16,945 bases of DNA from contig CANGOK010000038.1 in NCBI GenBank assembly GCA_947455285.1, forward strand, positions 1 through 16,945. The letters are read 5' to 3'. The position numbers and the translations under genes are program-made. The DNA comes from Beijerinckiaceae bacterium. GTDB taxonomy: Bacteria > Pseudomonadota > Alphaproteobacteria > Rhizobiales > Beijerinckiaceae. Positions 14,769 to 16,945 of this stretch are shown piece by piece. Below the pieces are notes generated by a model that was given only the letters and a program-made list of their open reading frames with translations, did not search any database and had not been told where the DNA came from. How positions within the stretch are numbered: position 1 is the first letter of the stretch; each line of letters starts with the position of its first letter.

Positions 14769-16127
14769 ATGACTGTCATCAACACGAACACAGGCTCGCT
14801 GTATGCTCAGCAGGCGATGAACACCAACTCGCGCGGGTTGGCGACGGTCATGCAGCAGCTGTCGACTGGCAAGCGCATCAATAACGCGGTGGATGATGTC
14901 GCTGGTCTCGCGATCAGTACGCGTCTCACTTCGCAGATTAAGGGTCTCAACCAGGCTGTCCGCAACGCGAACGATGCGATTTCCCTAATTCAGACGGCTG
15001 AAGGTGCTACCGAGCAGGTCACGAACATGCTCCAGCGTATGCGCGAACTGTCCATCCAGGCTTCAAACGACACAAACAACGATAAGGACCGCGGCTTTCT
15101 GGATCTCGAATTCCAGCAGCTAAAGGACGAAATCGACCGTATCGGCATGAACACCCAGTGGAACGGCAAGAATATTCTTGACGGCACTGCGGGTAAGCTC
15201 AACGACGGTAAGTTCACTTTCCAGATTGGCGCGAACGCTAATCAGACTATTGAGCTGCAGTTGCCGAATCTGCAGTCTGGGCCGAAGTCTACAGTGGTGA
15301 CTGGCCTCAAGGCGAATAACTTCGCTACGGACGGTGGTGTCTCGACCTTTAAGGTCTTGGGCGAGCCGGGTGCTTCGCAGACTACGCAGGCGACCCCGTT
15401 TAGTGCGAATGTTTACTTTGATTTTTCGTCTCTTGATGGTGTTTCCTCTGCTGGCGCAGTGGTTGACACTTCTGCGAACTCCACCGAGCCTGGTCCGCAG
15501 CCGCAGCTTGGTCTCGTTGTTCAGGCTACGATCGCCGGCAGGGCGGTTCAGTACAAGATTTCCCAGGCTGACGTCGATAACGCCAAGCTTTACCACTCTG
15601 ACCCCACCAAGGGGGAGTCTCTCGCTGTCACTGTGGCTCAGCACTTGCGCGACAAGTTGAATGATCAATATGTCGGTCTACCTTTCGAGGCGTCTGTGGA
15701 CTCCAGTGGTCAGCTAAAAGTGTCGGCGACCGGGCTTGAGTCCTTCGATTACTATAACACTGCGACCTCGGCGGGTGGTGCTGCTGTCTATACGGTGACT
15801 GGCGATCTTAATTCCATTGATCCCAGCGCAAACATCAAGGATGGCGCGCACGCTGCGATCGGTCTTGCTCGCATCGATGCGGCTCTCCAGGTGATCAACG
15901 AGGCCCGCTCCAAGATGGGTGCTGTCGTCAGTCGGTTGCAGTTTGCGGCTGACAACCTGTTCAACGTCTCGGCCAAGGCGATGGAATCTCGTAGTCGCAT
16001 CGAGGATACAGATTACTCTCAGGCGACGACTGAGCTTGCCAAGCGCAACATCATTCAGCAGGCTGCTCAGGCCATGTTGGCTCAGGCCAACCAGGCTCCT
16101 CAGTTGGTGCTCCAGTTGCTGAAATAA
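14769..16127 (+). CDS. Flagellin (first of two tandem copies)
   Basis: This is the flagellar filament subunit, exported through the flagellar type III system and polymerised outside the cell. The 452 residues begin TVINTNTGSLYAQQAM, with D0/D1 helices through about residue 155 (QQLSTGKRINNAVDDVAGLA, SLIQTAEGATEQ, TQWNGKNILDG). A variable surface-exposed domain spans about 170-360 and is larger than in compact alphaproteobacterial flagellins. The C-terminal D1/D0 helices run from about 365 (RIDAALQVINEARSKMGAV to QANQAPQLVLQLLK). The ATG is preceded by GGAGAG at 4 nt spacing. Codon choice favours GCT, GGT and TCT more than the second copy. A strong terminator follows, so the two flagellins are separate transcripts. 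The long leader suggests post-transcriptional control, as known for FlbT in other alphaproteobacteria; flbT is not in this window. Confidence 0.97.
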   Translation: MTVINTNTGSLYAQQAMNTNSRGLATVMQQLSTGKRINNAVDDVAGLAISTRLTSQIKGLNQAVRNANDAISLIQTAEGATEQVTNMLQRMRELSIQASNDTNNDKDRGFLDLEFQQLKDEIDRIGMNTQWNGKNILDGTAGKLNDGKFTFQIGANANQTIELQLPNLQSGPKSTVVTGLKANNFATDGGVSTFKVLGEPGASQTTQATPFSANVYFDFSSLDGVSSAGAVVDTSANSTEPGPQPQLGLVVQATIAGRAVQYKISQADVDNAKLYHSDPTKGESLAVTVAQHLRDKLNDQYVGLPFEASVDSSGQLKVSATGLESFDYYNTATSAGGAAVYTVTGDLNSIDPSANIKDGAHAAIGLARIDAALQVINEARSKMGAVVSRLQFAADNLFNVSAKAMESRSRIEDTDYSQATTELAKRNIIQQAAQAMLAQANQAPQLVLQLLK

Positions 16128-16153
16128 GCTTGGCTTTTATCGTTAAGGCTTGC

Positions 16154-16190
16154 ATGAGGGCGGGGTTGTTCCCCGCCCTCATTTCATTTT
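16154..16190 (+). terminator. Rho-independent terminator of flagellin 1
   Basis: A perfect 12-bp stem ATGAGGGCGGGG / CCCCGCCCTCAT with a TTGTT loop is followed by TTCATTTT. It lies 26 bp beyond the flagellin stop. Confidence 0.95.
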
Positions 16191-16460
16191 AGATGTTAGT
16201 CATATGATTTCATTTTAACTATTTAGCAACCACACCTCTCGTTTCTATTAATAGAAAGTAAAAATTATCAATCTAATTAGCCATCAATTGGCTATATGAA
16301 ACCATTCATTCACCACAGTCCCGATCTATACTTAAAAATCGGAGTCAATAATATAGGTTAATGCAGGACGGCCGTTCTCTAATTCAACGGTTGACGTTGG
16401 TGAACCGGACTCAACGACTTTCGAGCGTTGATTTCCTTACCGCGAATAGGAGTTAGTCAG
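16191..16460 (+). promoter_or_regulatory. Promoter and leader region of flagellin 2
   Basis: No gene is seen. The left half is strongly AT-rich and contains a perfect 16-bp palindrome TTTCTATTAATAGAAA at 16242-16257 and a TAGCCA-TCAAT-TGGCTA hairpin at 16278-16294. CCGAT and ATCGG pair across 12 nt at 16321-16342. The final 80 bp repeat a TCAACG/CGTTG theme: CAACG-GTTGA-CGTTG at 16385-16399 and TCAACG-N9-CGTTGA at 16411-16431. GACTCAAC at 16408-16415 is shared with the flagellin 1 leader. AGGAG at 16449-16453 is the ribosome site. I found no convincing sigma-54 or sigma-28 promoter. Confidence 0.5.
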
Positions 16461-16945
16461 ATGACGGTCATTAACACGAACACTGGATCGCTCTACGCTC
16501 AGCAGGCCATGAGCACGAATTCTCGCTCTCTTGCGACGGTGATGCAGCAGCTCTCGACCGGCAAGCGCATCAACAATGCGGTGGACGACGTCGCCGGCAT
16601 GGCCATCAGCACCCGCCTGACCTCCCAGATCCGCGGTCTCGCCCAGGCCGTTCGTAACGCAAACGACGGCATCTCGCTGATTCAGACGGCGGAAGGCGCC
16701 ACCGAGCAGATCACCAATATGCTGCAGCGCATGCGCGAACTCGCCGTGCAGTCCTCCAACGACACCAACAACGAACGTGACCGTGGCTTCCTCGACGGCG
16801 AGTTCCAGCAGCTGAAGGCGGAAATTGACCGCATCGGCCAGAATACGCAGTGGAACGGCGCGAACATTCTCGATGGTACAGGCGGCAACCGTCTGAATGG
16901 TACCTATGCTTTCCAGGTGGGCGCCAATACAAACCAGACCATCAA
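16461..16945 (+). CDS. Flagellin (second tandem copy, 3' truncated by window edge)
   Basis: The frame runs off the right edge after 161 residues. The N-terminal D0/D1 region is nearly the same protein as flagellin 1 over the first 140 residues (TVINTNTGSLYAQQAMSTNS, QQLSTGKRINNAVDDVAGMA, GISLIQTAEGATEQITNMLQ, TQWNGANILDG), then diverges at the start of the variable region. Many codons differ although the amino acids agree, and this copy prefers GCC, GGC and ATC codons. The ATG has AGGAG at 7 nt spacing. It should be a filament subunit; whether it is the major or minor one cannot be told here. Confidence 0.95.
   Translation, partial: MTVINTNTGSLYAQQAMSTNSRSLATVMQQLSTGKRINNAVDDVAGMAISTRLTSQIRGLAQAVRNANDGISLIQTAEGATEQITNMLQRMRELAVQSSNDTNNERDRGFLDGEFQQLKAEIDRIGQNTQWNGANILDGTGGNRLNGTYAFQVGANTNQTI

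Noticed and set aside
16300..16330. A sigma-28-like promoter (GAAA then CCCGATCT) before flagellin 2
   Set aside because: The spacing is about 18 nt rather than the usual 15 and the -35 is a poor match.
1..16945. tRNA or rRNA genes, CRISPR arrays, insertion sequences, prophage genes
   Set aside because: No cloverleaf-like segment, spaced repeat array, transposase, integrase or terminal inverted repeats were seen while reading both strands.

Overview
The window looks like a GC-rich alphaproteobacterial chromosome, most likely Hyphomicrobiales (Beijerinckiaceae/Methylocystaceae-like; this placement is a guess from protein flavour, not a search). It has dense genes, short intergenic gaps, frequent GTG/TTG starts, a serS-surE-pcm-nlpD-type cluster, a class I polyhydroxyalkanoate synthase and tandem alphaproteobacterial flagellins. 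I see no tRNA, rRNA, CRISPR array, transposase or phage gene.

Layout. (1) 1-586: the 3' part of a squalene/phytoene synthase-family gene (+). (2) 591-4076: a single-chain MmeI-like (type IIL/IIG) restriction-modification enzyme (-), converging on it with only 4 bp between the stop codons; its predicted target-recognition segment is clearly more AT-rich than the rest of the gene. (3) 4201-5364: a YqjM-type old yellow enzyme (+). (4) 5459-9607: a four-gene minus-strand cluster read serS, surE, pcm, then a lipoprotein with a catalytically degenerate LytM domain (NlpD-like), ending in a clear intrinsic terminator. This resembles the enterobacterial surE-pcm-nlpD neighbourhood and couples tRNA charging, nucleotide/protein-repair stress functions and cell-wall hydrolase control. 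(5) 9706-11703: phaC (-) with a long Lys/Ala/Pro-rich N-terminal extension, divergent from a small winged-helix-like gene (+) across an AT-rich intergenic region. (6) 12365-13508: two coupled minus-strand genes, a secreted Sel1-repeat protein and a protein I do not recognise. (7) 13580-14443: a plus-strand gene whose last 85 residues align without gaps, and co-terminate, with the C-terminal domain of the flagellin next door; it has its own terminator. (8) 14769-16127 and 16461-end: two tandem flagellin genes, the second cut by the window edge, each with a long AT-rich leader containing a shared GACTCAAC element and several dyads.

The most interesting region is 12.3-16.9 kb: a flagellin locus preceded by a divergent flagellin-like protein with an unrelated N-terminus and by two poorly described genes. 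Second is the solitary MmeI-like enzyme with a mosaic specificity domain. All comparisons were made by eye from the sequence; no database search or structure prediction was run.
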